Below the pieces are notes generated by a model, which saw nothing but the letters and a program-made list of their open reading frames with translations, was not told the DNA's origin and did not search any database. 64,000 nt of DNA from a bacterium (GTDB lineage Bacteria; Desulfobacterota; Binatia; HRBIN30; CADEER01), in contig JAUIGL010000017.1 in assembly GCA_030430165.1 (NCBI GenBank), forward strand, positions 20,151 to 84,150. The letters are read 5' to 3'. Made by a program: the position numbers and the translations under genes. The number at the start of each line of letters is the position of its first letter. Within the stretch, counting starts at the first letter, position 1. This document shows positions 24,957 through 33,756 of the stretch, piece after piece.

Positions 24957-27900
24957 GTGAACATCGCCGAGCGTTCGATCGCCAACCGGACCGTGACCCT
25001 GGTGCTCACGGTCGTCGGACTGGTCGCCGGATACGTCTCCTACCAGGATCTTTCGCGGCTGGAGGATCCGGTATTCACCATCAAGGACGCCCTCGTCATC
25101 ACGCCGTACCCCGGCGCGTCGGCCTACGAGGTCGAAGAGGAGGTGTCCGACAAGGTCGAGCTGGCGGCGCAGCAGCTCGGCCAGCTCAAGGAGGTCGAGT
25201 CCAAGTCGGATCGCGGTCTCTCGACGGTGACGGTTCGCATCCAGAACAAATACGACAAGACGACGCTGCCGCAAGTGTGGGACGAGCTGCGCCGCAAGGT
25301 CGGCGACATGCAGGGGGACCTTCCGCCCGGCGCGGGCCCGTCTCTGGTCCTCGACGACTACGGCGACGTGTGGGGCGTCTTCGTGGCGATCTTCGGCGCC
25401 GAGTACTCGCACGCCGAGCTGCGTGAGTTCGCCAAGCTCCTGCGGCGCGAGCTGCTCCTGGTACAGGACGTCGCCAAGATCGACTTCTGGGGCGACAAGA
25501 AGGAGGCGATCTACGTCGAGCCCCTGCGCGACCGCCTGTCACAGCTCGGTATCGACCCGCAGGTGATCGCGCGGACGCTGCAGGCGAAGAACGTGGTGAC
25601 GAACTCGGGTCGGGTCCAGGTGGGCCCGGAGTTCATCGCCATCGAGCCCACCGGGGCCTTCGACTCGGTCGAAGACATCGGTGCGCTGCTCATCTCGCAA
25701 CCGGGAGCGACCGAGCAGATTCACTTGCGCGACGTGGCGCGCATCCGCCGCGGCTACGTCGAGCCGCCGAGCCGCATCCTGCGCTACGATGGGCAAGCGG
25801 CGATCGGTCTCGGGATCTCGACGTCCGCCGGCGGCAACGTGGTGCGCATGGGAGAGGCGATCAGCGAGCGGATGCGCGAGTTGCAGGACCAGGTCCCGCT
25901 CGGCGTCGAGATCGGCATCATCTCGCTTCAGTCCGATGCGGTCGTCGTCGCCATCGACGGTTTCGTCATAAGCCTGGTCGAAGCGGTCGCCATCGTCGTC
26001 GCCATTCTGCTCCTGTTCATGGGGCTGCGCAGCGGCCTGCTGATCGGCTTCATCCTGGTTCTCACCATCACCGCGACCTTCATCTTCATGGGGCCTTGGA
26101 ACGTCGCCCTCGAGCGCATCTCGCTGGGCGCACTGATCATCGCGCTGGGCATGCTGGTCGACAACGCGATCGTGGTGACCGACGGCATGCTGGTGCGCAT
26201 CCAGAGAGGGCAGGACGGTCGCTCCGCGGCGCGCGACGTCGTTGCCCAGACGGCGATGCCGCTGCTCGGCGCCACGGTCGTGGCGATCATGGCATTCGCC
26301 TCGATCGGCACCTCGCAGGACAGCACCGGCGAGTTCTGCCGCTCGCTGTTTCAGGTCGTCTTCATCTCGTTGGGACTGAGCTGGCTGACTGCCGTGACGG
26401 TAACTCCGCTGCTCTGCCTGATGGTCCTGAAGCCACCGGCCGCGGATGCCGCGGACGAGGGCGATGCCTACGGCGGCGCCTTCTACGACGGTTACCGCAA
26501 GTTCCTGGGCTTCTGCCTGCGGTTCCGCTGGTTCGTCGTCTGCATCGTCGGTGGTCTGTTCTGCGTGTCGCTGTGGGGCTTTCAGTTCGTCGACAGGAGC
26601 TTCTTTCCGGATTCGACGCGGCCTCAGTTCATGGTCGACGCATGGCTCCCCCAGGGGACCCACATCGAGGTCACCGGCGAGCGCGCGCAGGAGATGGAAG
26701 AGTACCTGGCCGGCCTCGACGGCGTGACCCATGTCACGACGCTGGTCGGCGGCGGGGCGATGCGATTTCTCCTCACCTACACGCCCGAGAAAGCAAACAC
26801 GGCCTATGTGCAGTTTCTCGTCGACGTCGACGACTACGAGATCATTCCCGGGCTGATCGAGCAGGTCGACACGGAAATGCGGGAACTTTTCCCCGACGCC
26901 CTGAGCTACGGCCGTCGCTTCATCATGGGCCCGGGCGACGGTGGCAAGATCCAGGCGCGGTTCCGCGGGCCCGATCCGACACTGTTGCGCGAGTTGGCCG
27001 AACGCACCATCGCGATCGTCGAGGCGGACGGCGGTGCCAAGGGGATCCGCAGCGACTGGCGCCAGCCGGTCAAGGTGATTCGCCCGGTCCTCGCCGAGGA
27101 GGAGGCCGACCTCGCCGGCATTACCCGGACCGACGTCTCGCGTGCCTTGCTCGAGGCGTTCCAGGGAGAGCCGGTCGGCGTGTACCGCGAGAGCGACGAG
27201 CTGCTTCCCATCCTGCAGCGGGCGCCCGAGGAGGAACGCGGCGACGTCTCGAGCATCGGCAACCTGCAGATCTGGAGCCCGGTCGCGCAACGCATGATCC
27301 CCATGCGCCAGGTCGTCGCGGGCTTCGAGACCGTTTTCGAGGACGAGATCGTCATGCGATTGAACCGCATGCGGACGATCACGGTCCATTCCGACCCGGT
27401 GACGGGCGCGGCGAGCCGGGTGCTCGAGCGAATTCGGCCCGCGGTCGAGGCGCTGGAGCTGCCGCCCGGCTACGAGCTGCAGTGGTGGGGCGAATCGAAG
27501 AGCTCGCGCGAGGCGCAGGCAGCGCTGGCCAGCACCATCCCCGGCTTCGTCGTCGCCATGGTGCTGATCGTCATCGCCCTGTTCAACAACCTGCGGCAAC
27601 CGACGATCATCTGGCTGTGCGTGCCCCTGGCGCTGATCGGCGTCACCGCCGGACTCCTGCTGACCGCGCAGCCCTTCGGTTTCATGGCGTTGCTCGGCTT
27701 CCTCAGCCTATCCGGCATGTTGATCAAGAACGCCATCGTCCTCATCGACGAGATCAACGCTCAGCTGGCCGACGGCAAGGCGCCCTACGACGCCATCGTC
27801 GGCTCGGCGGTGAGTCGTTTGCGACCGGTGGCGATGGCGGCCTCGACCACCGCGCTCGGCATGATCCCGTTGCTGGTCGACGCGTTCTTCGTCGCCATGG

Positions 27901-28001
27901 CGGTGACCATCATCGCCGGCTTGATGTTCGCGACGCTGCTGACGATGATCTTCGTCCCGGTGCTCTACTCGATCCTGTATCGGGTGACGGAGCCGGCATG
28001 A
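24957..28001 (+). CDS. RND-family efflux pump (AcrB/HAE-like)
   Basis: Taken from GTG 24957 (NIAERSIANRTVTLVL), the product has 1014 residues, the normal size of RND pumps. It shows the first helix, a periplasmic porter part with PYPGASAYEVEEEVSDKVE, the helix-4 motif ALGMLVDNAIVVTDG, a second half beginning near FCLRFRWFVVCIVGG, and the second helix block (LLGFLSLSGMLIKNAIVLIDE). Such pumps use the proton gradient to expel drugs, solvents or metals. The HAE-type residues argue against a metal (CzcA) type. The frame is open back to 24828 inside the adaptor gene, but that stretch is shadow. The substrate is unknown. Confidence 0.92.
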   Translation: MNIAERSIANRTVTLVLTVVGLVAGYVSYQDLSRLEDPVFTIKDALVITPYPGASAYEVEEEVSDKVELAAQQLGQLKEVESKSDRGLSTVTVRIQNKYDKTTLPQVWDELRRKVGDMQGDLPPGAGPSLVLDDYGDVWGVFVAIFGAEYSHAELREFAKLLRRELLLVQDVAKIDFWGDKKEAIYVEPLRDRLSQLGIDPQVIARTLQAKNVVTNSGRVQVGPEFIAIEPTGAFDSVEDIGALLISQPGATEQIHLRDVARIRRGYVEPPSRILRYDGQAAIGLGISTSAGGNVVRMGEAISERMRELQDQVPLGVEIGIISLQSDAVVVAIDGFVISLVEAVAIVVAILLLFMGLRSGLLIGFILVLTITATFIFMGPWNVALERISLGALIIALGMLVDNAIVVTDGMLVRIQRGQDGRSAARDVVAQTAMPLLGATVVAIMAFASIGTSQDSTGEFCRSLFQVVFISLGLSWLTAVTVTPLLCLMVLKPPAADAADEGDAYGGAFYDGYRKFLGFCLRFRWFVVCIVGGLFCVSLWGFQFVDRSFFPDSTRPQFMVDAWLPQGTHIEVTGERAQEMEEYLAGLDGVTHVTTLVGGGAMRFLLTYTPEKANTAYVQFLVDVDDYEIIPGLIEQVDTEMRELFPDALSYGRRFIMGPGDGGKIQARFRGPDPTLLRELAERTIAIVEADGGAKGIRSDWRQPVKVIRPVLAEEEADLAGITRTDVSRALLEAFQGEPVGVYRESDELLPILQRAPEEERGDVSSIGNLQIWSPVAQRMIPMRQVVAGFETVFEDEIVMRLNRMRTITVHSDPVTGAASRVLERIRPAVEALELPPGYELQWWGESKSSREAQAALASTIPGFVVAMVLIVIALFNNLRQPTIIWLCVPLALIGVTAGLLLTAQPFGFMALLGFLSLSGMLIKNAIVLIDEINAQLADGKAPYDAIVGSAVSRLRPVAMAASTTALGMIPLLVDAFFVAMAVTIIAGLMFATLLTMIFVPVLYSILYRVTEPA

Positions 28002-29566
28002 AGCGTTATCTCTGCGCCGGGCTGGCGGTCCTGCTGAGCGGTTGCTTCATGATCGGCCCCGACTACGTAGAACCGCCGGTGCCGACCGCCGACGACTGGA
28101 TCGAGACCGCCGACCCGTCGCTGCGACGCGATCGGGAGGAGTTGAGCGCATGGTGGGAGGTTTTCGGCGACCCTGTGCTCGACGAGCTGGTGGAGACTGC
28201 CTACCGCCAGAACAAGAGCCTGCTCGTCGCCGCGGGCCGCGTGGTCGAGGCGCAAGCGCGCCGCGGTATCGCCATTGGCGGCCTATTTCCGCAGATCCAG
28301 AACGCCATCGGCAGCTTCAGCGGCGCCGAGCTCAGTGAGAACCGCGCCAACCAGAGCCAAGCTTTCGACAGTGTCTACTCGGACTGGCAGGTCGGGTTCG
28401 ATGCTGCCTGGGAGGTAGACGTCTGGGGCCGTTTCCGGCGCGGCATCGAGGCGTCGGATGCCGAGCTGCTGGCGGCGGTGGCGAGCTACGACGACGTGTT
28501 GGTCAGCCTGATCGGAGAGGTCGCCGCCAACTACGTGCAGATCCGTACCCTGCAGCAGATTCTGTTCGTCACCCAAGCCAACGCGATGCTGCAGCGGCGA
28601 ACCTACGAGATCGCCGACGCGAAGTTTCGCAACGGCTTGGTGACCGAGCTCGACCGGGCGCAGGCGGAGTCGCTCCTTCGCCGAACCGAATCGCTGGTCC
28701 CGGTCACACAGGCGGCGATCCGCCAGACCCAGAACACGCTGTGCATTCTTCTCGGGATGGTGCCGCGCGATCTGAGCCATCTGCTGGGCGACGGACCGGC
28801 GACGATTCCCGCGGCACCCGCCGAGGTGGCGCTCGGGGTGCCGGCGCAGATGTTGCGCAGGCGGCCCGATGTCCGCCAGGCCGAGTACGAGCTCGCCGCG
28901 CAGAGCGCGCGGATCGGTATCGCCACCGCCGACCTGCTGCCGGCGTTCTCGCTGGCCGGCACCATCAGCCTGGCTGCCGAGGACTTTTCCGACCTTTGGA
29001 CGGGGGACAGCTTCGAGGGCTTCGGCGGACCGAGGGTGCGTTGGGCGATTCTCAACTACGGCCGCATCCGCAACAACATCCGTGTCGAAGATGCCCGCTA
29101 CCAGCAGCAGATCGCGGTCTACGAGAACACGGTGCTACTCGCCCAACAGGAGGCCGAGGACGCGATCGCGGGGTTCCTCGGATCGCGCAGCGAAGTCGCC
29201 TCCCTCGACGATGCCGTCAACGCGTCGAAGCGCGCCGTCGACCTGGCCAACCTGCAGTATCGCGAGGGCACCGTCGACTACATCCGCGTCCTCAACGCAC
29301 AGCAGGACCTGTTCGCGGCGACCGAGCGCTACGTGCGGGCGCAGGGAAACCTCGCCTTCAACGTGGTGGGGCTCTACCGCGCCCTCGGCGGCGGTTGGCA
29401 GATCCGCGCCGGCGACGACTTCCTGCCGGAAGAGATCCGCGACCAGATGCGCGAGCGCACCAACTGGGGCGGCCTGCTCGACAGCGAGACGCAGGAGGCC
29501 GACGTCGAGCACGCGGAGGAAGAAGGGCGCCGATGGCAGTGGAACTGGCTGTGGCCCCGCTGGTAG
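27998..29566 (+). CDS. Outer-membrane efflux channel lipoprotein (OprM/NodT type)
   Basis: The start overlaps the pump stop (ATGA at 27998-28001). The 522-residue protein has a lipobox VLLSGC (Cys16), then GPDYVEPPVPTADDW and WWEVFGDPVLDELVETA, which open the OprM/NodT family. The usual two repeats of long helices and beta strands follow (VGFDAAWEVDVWGRFRRGIE; VPAQMLRRRPDVRQAEYEL). It forms the outer channel of the tripartite pump encoded just before. The C-terminal 60 residues are acidic and Trp-rich (WQWNWLWPRW), longer than in most relatives. Confidence 0.92.
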   Translation: MKRYLCAGLAVLLSGCFMIGPDYVEPPVPTADDWIETADPSLRRDREELSAWWEVFGDPVLDELVETAYRQNKSLLVAAGRVVEAQARRGIAIGGLFPQIQNAIGSFSGAELSENRANQSQAFDSVYSDWQVGFDAAWEVDVWGRFRRGIEASDAELLAAVASYDDVLVSLIGEVAANYVQIRTLQQILFVTQANAMLQRRTYEIADAKFRNGLVTELDRAQAESLLRRTESLVPVTQAAIRQTQNTLCILLGMVPRDLSHLLGDGPATIPAAPAEVALGVPAQMLRRRPDVRQAEYELAAQSARIGIATADLLPAFSLAGTISLAAEDFSDLWTGDSFEGFGGPRVRWAILNYGRIRNNIRVEDARYQQQIAVYENTVLLAQQEAEDAIAGFLGSRSEVASLDDAVNASKRAVDLANLQYREGTVDYIRVLNAQQDLFAATERYVRAQGNLAFNVVGLYRALGGGWQIRAGDDFLPEEIRDQMRERTNWGGLLDSETQEADVEHAEEEGRRWQWNWLWPRW

Positions 29567-29630
29567 CGACGCGCGGCGAGTCTGTTTGCCGCTCGCCGAG
29601 ACCGCCCGCCAACCACGACGGGAGGGCGCG

Positions 29631-30530
29631 ATGATCCGAGCAAGTCTGATTGATCGATTCCGAGTTCCGCCGGGCAAGAAGCTACGGCTGAAGGATCACG
29701 ATTCGGGCTGGGCGCAGACCAAGGAGATGAAGGAGCTCGGCAAGGAGGTCATCAAGGCGCGTGCCCAGGAGGTGTTGCGGGTCAACCTCGCAGAGCTCGC
29801 CGCGGCACAGGAGCTGCTCTACGCCAACGACACGCACTCGGTGCTCGTCGTCCTGCAGGCGATGGATGCCGCCGGCAAGGACGGCACCATCAAGCACGTC
29901 ATGTCGGGGGTCAATCCGCAGGGGTGCCAGGTCTTCAGCTTCAAGAAGCCGTCGAGCGAGGACCTCGACCACAACTTTCTCTGGCGCTACATGAAGGCTC
30001 TCCCCGAACGCGGACGCATCGGAATCTTCAATCGCTCGTACTACGAAGACGTCCTGGTGGTGCGCGTCCACCCCGAGCTGCTCGATCGAGCGAAGCTGCC
30101 GGAAGGCAAGCGAGGCGCGCGATTCTGGAAGGACCGCTACGACGACATCAACTCGTTCGAGCGCCATCTCGTCCGCAACGGTACGCTGATCCTCAAGTTC
30201 TTCCTCAACGTTTCCAAGGCCGAGCAGAAGTCCCGCTTCCTCGACCGTCTCGACGATCCGAAAAAGCACTGGAAGTTCTCTGCCGCCGACCTCGCCGAGC
30301 GCGGGCACTGGGACGACTACATGGATGCCTACGAGGCCGCGCTCAGCGCGACCAGCACCAAGTGGGCGCCGTGGTACGTGATTCCGGCCGACCACAAGTG
30401 GGTGACGCGCGCCATCGTCGCCGACATCCTCACGTCTTCGATCACCGACCTGGGGCTGCGCCCCCCCGAGGTCGACGAGGACCAGCGGCGCCTCCTCGCC
30501 GTGGCGCGCGAGAAGCTCGACGACGAGTAG
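29631..30530 (+). CDS. ppk2: Polyphosphate kinase 2 family protein
   Basis: The 299-residue protein has Walker A AMDAAGKDGTI (Gly82-Lys83), FKKPSSEDLDHNFLWR, the Walker B region GRIGIFNRSYYEDVLVVRVHP, and a lid with RFLDRLDDPKKHWKFSAADL, all typical of the PPK2 family. These enzymes pass phosphate between polyphosphate and nucleotides; single-domain members of this length usually phosphorylate AMP or ADP using polyphosphate. The exact class is unresolved. GGGAGGGCGCG precedes the ATG. It follows the efflux operon by 64 bp on the same strand and may be transcribed with it, though no functional link is evident. Confidence 0.9.
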   Translation: MIRASLIDRFRVPPGKKLRLKDHDSGWAQTKEMKELGKEVIKARAQEVLRVNLAELAAAQELLYANDTHSVLVVLQAMDAAGKDGTIKHVMSGVNPQGCQVFSFKKPSSEDLDHNFLWRYMKALPERGRIGIFNRSYYEDVLVVRVHPELLDRAKLPEGKRGARFWKDRYDDINSFERHLVRNGTLILKFFLNVSKAEQKSRFLDRLDDPKKHWKFSAADLAERGHWDDYMDAYEAALSATSTKWAPWYVIPADHKWVTRAIVADILTSSITDLGLRPPEVDEDQRRLLAVAREKLDDE

Positions 30531-30651
30531 CGCCGCTCGCTGGGTCTCTCTGATCGGACGCGGACACAGGCGGCCGGCGCGAATCGATGTCGCCAAGGGC
30601 GGGGAAGTCCTCTACACTGCCCAGCGCAGCTGACTCGAAAAGGAGCTCCAA

Positions 30652-31011
30652 ATGGCGTGCGAATGGATCGATGCGGATTCGAAAGTCCTTCGCGCTCGTT
30701 TGTCCGGCCTGCTGACGGGCAGCGATCGGGCGCAGATCGAGGACAACGCCAAGCGGGCGATCGCGCGCTTCGGCAGCGTCCGCTGCCTCCTCGTCCTCGA
30801 CGACTTCGGCGGCTGGCAGCGCGACGGGGATTGGGGCGACCTCTCGTTTCAGGCCGAGAACGACGCCGGCATCGAACGCATCGCGGTGGTCGGCGAGGAA
30901 AAGTGGCGCGAGGACGTCCTCGCCTTCATGGCGGCGCCGTTGCGCTCGATCGACATTCGCTTCTTCGATGCCGCCGAAGCTGCGGTGGCGGAAGAGTGGG
31001 TCGGTGGCTGA
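30652..31011 (+). CDS. SpoIIAA/STAS-like small protein
   Basis: The 119-residue soluble protein starts after a good AGGAG site. Its pattern (RARLSGLLTGSD..., a helix, VRCLLVLDDFGGWQ, then IERIAVVGEEKWREDVLAFMAAPL and IRFFDAAEAAVAEEWV) matches the SpoIIAA-like family of STAS-type alpha/beta proteins. The role of these proteins is poorly known; lipid or small-ligand binding is suspected for some. It stands alone between ppk2 and the convergent DUF2950 gene. Confidence 0.7.
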   Translation: MACEWIDADSKVLRARLSGLLTGSDRAQIEDNAKRAIARFGSVRCLLVLDDFGGWQRDGDWGDLSFQAENDAGIERIAVVGEEKWREDVLAFMAAPLRSIDIRFFDAAEAAVAEEWVGG

Positions 31012-31099
31012 GCGTATTGCCCGAGCCCGGAGCATATTCCCCGGCCCCGCCTGTGAACGGCGCCGGAGTGAGCGAAAGCCGCTGCGGCGGCGGCAACCG

Positions 31100-31150
31100 C
31101 CCAGCCTGAGCCTTCTGCCCCAGCCTGAGCCTTCTGCCCCAGCGTAGCCT
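31100..31150. repeat. Short tandem repeat between convergent genes
   Basis: The unit CCCAGCCTGAGCCTTCTG occurs about two and a half times in tandem between the SpoIIAA-like gene and the convergent DUF2950 gene. It has no coding or clear regulatory signal. Confidence 0.5.
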
Positions 31151-31172
31151 TCTTCTCGACCGAACCCTCTGC

Positions 31173-32159
31173 CTATTCGGGCACCAGCTCCGACTCGTCG
31201 ACCTTCTTCCAGGTCTCGTCGGGGTCAAAGGTCTTGATCGCCCCGGCGATCTCCGCCGTGTCGGGACCGAGGTCCTTCTCGTAGACGGATTCGTCGTGGC
31301 TGACCATGAACGTCATCACTCCGGATAGACCGTACTCGGCCGGGTAGGCGACGAGGGCGAAGCCGCCGATCATTGCCCCGTGAGCGACGTAATCGTAGGC
31401 GCCTCCCGGCGCGTGCGGGCCCTGCGCGGTTAGTATCTCGAAGTAGTAGCCGTGGAACGGCTCACCGCCGCCCTCGACCGCGTAGCCCTGGGCATGGGCC
31501 GCAGCAAACAGCTCGCCGAGTGGGCTCGGCACCTCGCCGGGTTCGGTCGGCCAGTAGAGGCCGTCGCGTTTGCCGGGGGTGCTGGCGAACTTCTGCGCGT
31601 AGCGCAGAGGCTCCCCCTCGACGCCGCGCAAATAGTATTCGCGTTGCGCATCGGTGTAGGCGAGACAGGCCTGCATCGCTCTCAGCTCGTTGCGGCCGAC
31701 GCGCCGGTTGATGATCTCGTCCTCACCCGCCGCCGTGTCGAAGTGCCAGCCCTGATCGTCGCGCCCGATGGGAATTGGGAACGGCCAGCCGTCGGCGCCG
31801 ATCTCCAGGGTGGTGGAGTCGTCGCTCGACGCGACGAGCTCGTGCTTCTCTTCGTAGAGCTCGACGAATCGCTCGCGGGCGTTGCGGTCGGCCACCGGAT
31901 CGCCCGAGCCGATGTCGGCGTCCGCGCCGAGCACCGCCAGCATCGCCGTCTCGTCGTTGGCGGCGAGGGCCGCGACCAATGCCTGCGCCGCCGCTCCGGG
32001 CGACTCGAAATGCTGCTGCACCACTGCCGGCGCGGCGCCGTCGCCGTCGCCGACCGCTGCATCGCTGCCATAGCTGGCCGCGGCGAGGGTGAGCACCAGG
32101 CAGGCGCCGGCTGCTAGCGCGACGATGCCGCGTGGCATTCTCTCCATGGTGGTGCTCAT
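31173..32159 (-). CDS. DUF2950 family exported protein
   Basis: The 328-residue protein has a signal peptide (GIVALAAGACLVLTLAAASYG). The DUF2950 pattern follows: FESPGAAAQALVAALAANDE, a GWPFPIPI segment, GWHFDTAAGEDEIINRRVGRNEL, REYYLRG, FHGYYFEILTAQG, GGFALVAYPAEYG and SGVMTFMVSHD. The function of the family is not known. It is often found next to a DUF3300 gene, as here, where its ATG overlaps the DUF3300 stop (32156-32159). The two are therefore probably translated together and act in the envelope. Confidence 0.88.
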   Translation of the reverse strand: MSTTMERMPRGIVALAAGACLVLTLAAASYGSDAAVGDGDGAAPAVVQQHFESPGAAAQALVAALAANDETAMLAVLGADADIGSGDPVADRNARERFVELYEEKHELVASSDDSTTLEIGADGWPFPIPIGRDDQGWHFDTAAGEDEIINRRVGRNELRAMQACLAYTDAQREYYLRGVEGEPLRYAQKFASTPGKRDGLYWPTEPGEVPSPLGELFAAAHAQGYAVEGGGEPFHGYYFEILTAQGPHAPGGAYDYVAHGAMIGGFALVAYPAEYGLSGVMTFMVSHDESVYEKDLGPDTAEIAGAIKTFDPDETWKKVDESELVPE

Positions 32160-33559
32160 CGCCGACCTCCGCGCCTGCCGCCGCCGCCGCCTCTGCCCCC
32201 GCCGAATCCGCCGCCGCCTCTACCGCCGCCGCCGCGACCGCCGAATCCGGAGTTGGCGGCACTGCGCCGGCTGCTGGCTCCGCGGTTGCTGTTGCGCCGC
32301 GCCTGCGAGCTGCTGTTGCCGACTCCCTGGAAGGCGCCGCTGTCGCGCTGCCGACTGGGCTGGCGCGATGTCTGCGACTGGCGTTGTGCCGGACGCGCGT
32401 CGCGCGTTCCCGCGCCGCCGGCTTGGCGTTGCCGGTCGCGGGCCCCGACCGAGTCCCTGGTTCCGGCGCCGCTGTTCTGGCGTTGCCGGTCGCGGGCGGC
32501 GACCGAGTCCCTGGTTCCGGCGTCGCCGGCTTGGCGTTGCCGATCGCGGGCGGCAACAGAGTCCCTGGTGCCGGCGTCGCGCTTGTAGCGGTCCGCCCCA
32601 CCGCGCGCCAGATCCTGGCGGCCCTGCTCGGCGCGGCCGCGGAACTGGTCGCGCGACGCCGCGGCCTGGCGGTTGTCGCGCCCGTAGCGCTGTTGGGTCT
32701 TCTGGTCGCGGTACTGCACGCCCTTGCGGTGCTCCGCCTTGTGGTTCCACTCGCGGTTGGAGATGTCGGTGCGGTTGAACTCGTTGTAGCGGTTGATGTC
32801 GATGTCGACGTCGCTGTGCCCCCAGCCCCAGCTGCAACCTCCCCAGAGAGCGGAGCCGACGGCCATCCCGACGCCGAAAGAGATCATCGACGACGCGACG
32901 TACCCCGGCGGGTAGTAGTAATAGGGAGGGTAGGCCGGGTAGGGCCAGGCGCCGTAGACGACGGTCGGATTGTAGCTCGGCACGTAGACCACTTGCGGGT
33001 CGGCCGGCTCGACGATGATGACGGTGTCCGACGCCGGCGCCTGCTCGACGTTCACGTTCTGCTCGACGTTGGCCGGCGGCGGCGGTGCCGGCTCGACACT
33101 CACCTTCTGTTGCTCGTTCGACTCGAGGTTGCCTTCGGACTTGGCCTTGGCGCGTAGTCGCTGCACCGCGTCCATGAGGTCGCTCTGCTGCGCCAGGAAG
33201 GCGTCGCCGAGCTTCTGCGTCCAGTCGAGCTTCTCGTCCATCATCTTGATGACCGGCGGGAAAGCGGTCAGTGACTTGACGCTCTCGTCCCAGCTCTGTT
33301 TCTGCATTGCCTCTTCGAGCGCCTTGTCTTTGACGTCGGGATTGTTCTCGACCCAGCGCGCCGCCTCGACCACCTCGAGCGGGTAGGTCGAGGCCATCAG
33401 CACCTGGGCGAGCAGCGAGTCCGGGTACAGGGCGATTGGGGCAACCAACTGCTCGATCTCCTCGGCCTTGAAGGGGGTGTCGGTTTCCTGGGCTCCCAGC
33501 GGCGCTGCCGCCAGGGCGAGAAGGAGCAGCCAGCCGAGCTGGTGCGTCAAGAGTCTCAT
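32156..33559 (-). CDS. DUF3300 family exported protein with repeat tail
   Basis: ATG 33559 follows a strong GGAGGAGGAAC site and gives 467 residues. A signal peptide (GWLLLLALAAAPLGAQ) precedes the DUF3300 core: EEIEQLVAPIALYPDSLLAQVLMASTYPLEVVEAARWV, QSWDESVKSLTAFP, and VYVPSYNPTVVYG with PYPAYPPYYYYPPGY. After the core comes a long basic Gln/Arg/Asn tail with four 18-residue repeats (AGTRDSVAARDRQRQ type) and a Gly/Arg-rich end of RGGGG blocks. The function is unknown. The tail looks intrinsically disordered and may bind polyanions. The frame is open upstream to 33892 but without a credible start. Confidence 0.88.
   Translation of the reverse strand: MRLLTHQLGWLLLLALAAAPLGAQETDTPFKAEEIEQLVAPIALYPDSLLAQVLMASTYPLEVVEAARWVENNPDVKDKALEEAMQKQSWDESVKSLTAFPPVIKMMDEKLDWTQKLGDAFLAQQSDLMDAVQRLRAKAKSEGNLESNEQQKVSVEPAPPPPANVEQNVNVEQAPASDTVIIVEPADPQVVYVPSYNPTVVYGAWPYPAYPPYYYYPPGYVASSMISFGVGMAVGSALWGGCSWGWGHSDVDIDINRYNEFNRTDISNREWNHKAEHRKGVQYRDQKTQQRYGRDNRQAAASRDQFRGRAEQGRQDLARGGADRYKRDAGTRDSVAARDRQRQAGDAGTRDSVAARDRQRQNSGAGTRDSVGARDRQRQAGGAGTRDARPAQRQSQTSRQPSRQRDSGAFQGVGNSSSQARRNSNRGASSRRSAANSGFGGRGGGGRGGGGFGGGRGGGGGRRGGRR
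32400..32580 (-). repeat. 54-bp tandem repeats inside the DUF3300 gene
   Basis: About three and a half units of 54 bp encode 18-residue repeats with the core AGTRDSVAARDRQRQAG. Copies differ at a few codons. The repeat count is likely to vary between strains through slippage or recombination. Confidence 0.7.
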
Positions 33560-33756
33560 GGTTCCTCCTCCCGGTTTCTTCGGTGTCGTCCGGCATTCGT
33601 CGCCTGCGCCGGGCGAGCCTCCCTGTCCCGAGAGAGGCGGCTCGACCGCGGCTGTCGCGAAGGCCGCGATTGGACAATGGGGCGCCGGAATCACAGGGTA
33701 GGGAATAGCATCTTTGGAACGTTCAGAGGAAACGCGCGAGGCGGCTTGATTGTGGC

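Noticed and set aside
25539..27599. 686-codon open frame on the minus strand
   Set aside because: It is fully antisense to the RND pump gene, which has intact family motifs. The reverse frame is rich in Asp, His, Gln and Arg and has no recognisable fold.
32400..32580. Possible CRISPR-like array
   Set aside because: The repeats are directly adjacent in 54-bp coding units with no unique spacers, so this is a repeat-protein region. No CRISPR array was seen elsewhere in the window.
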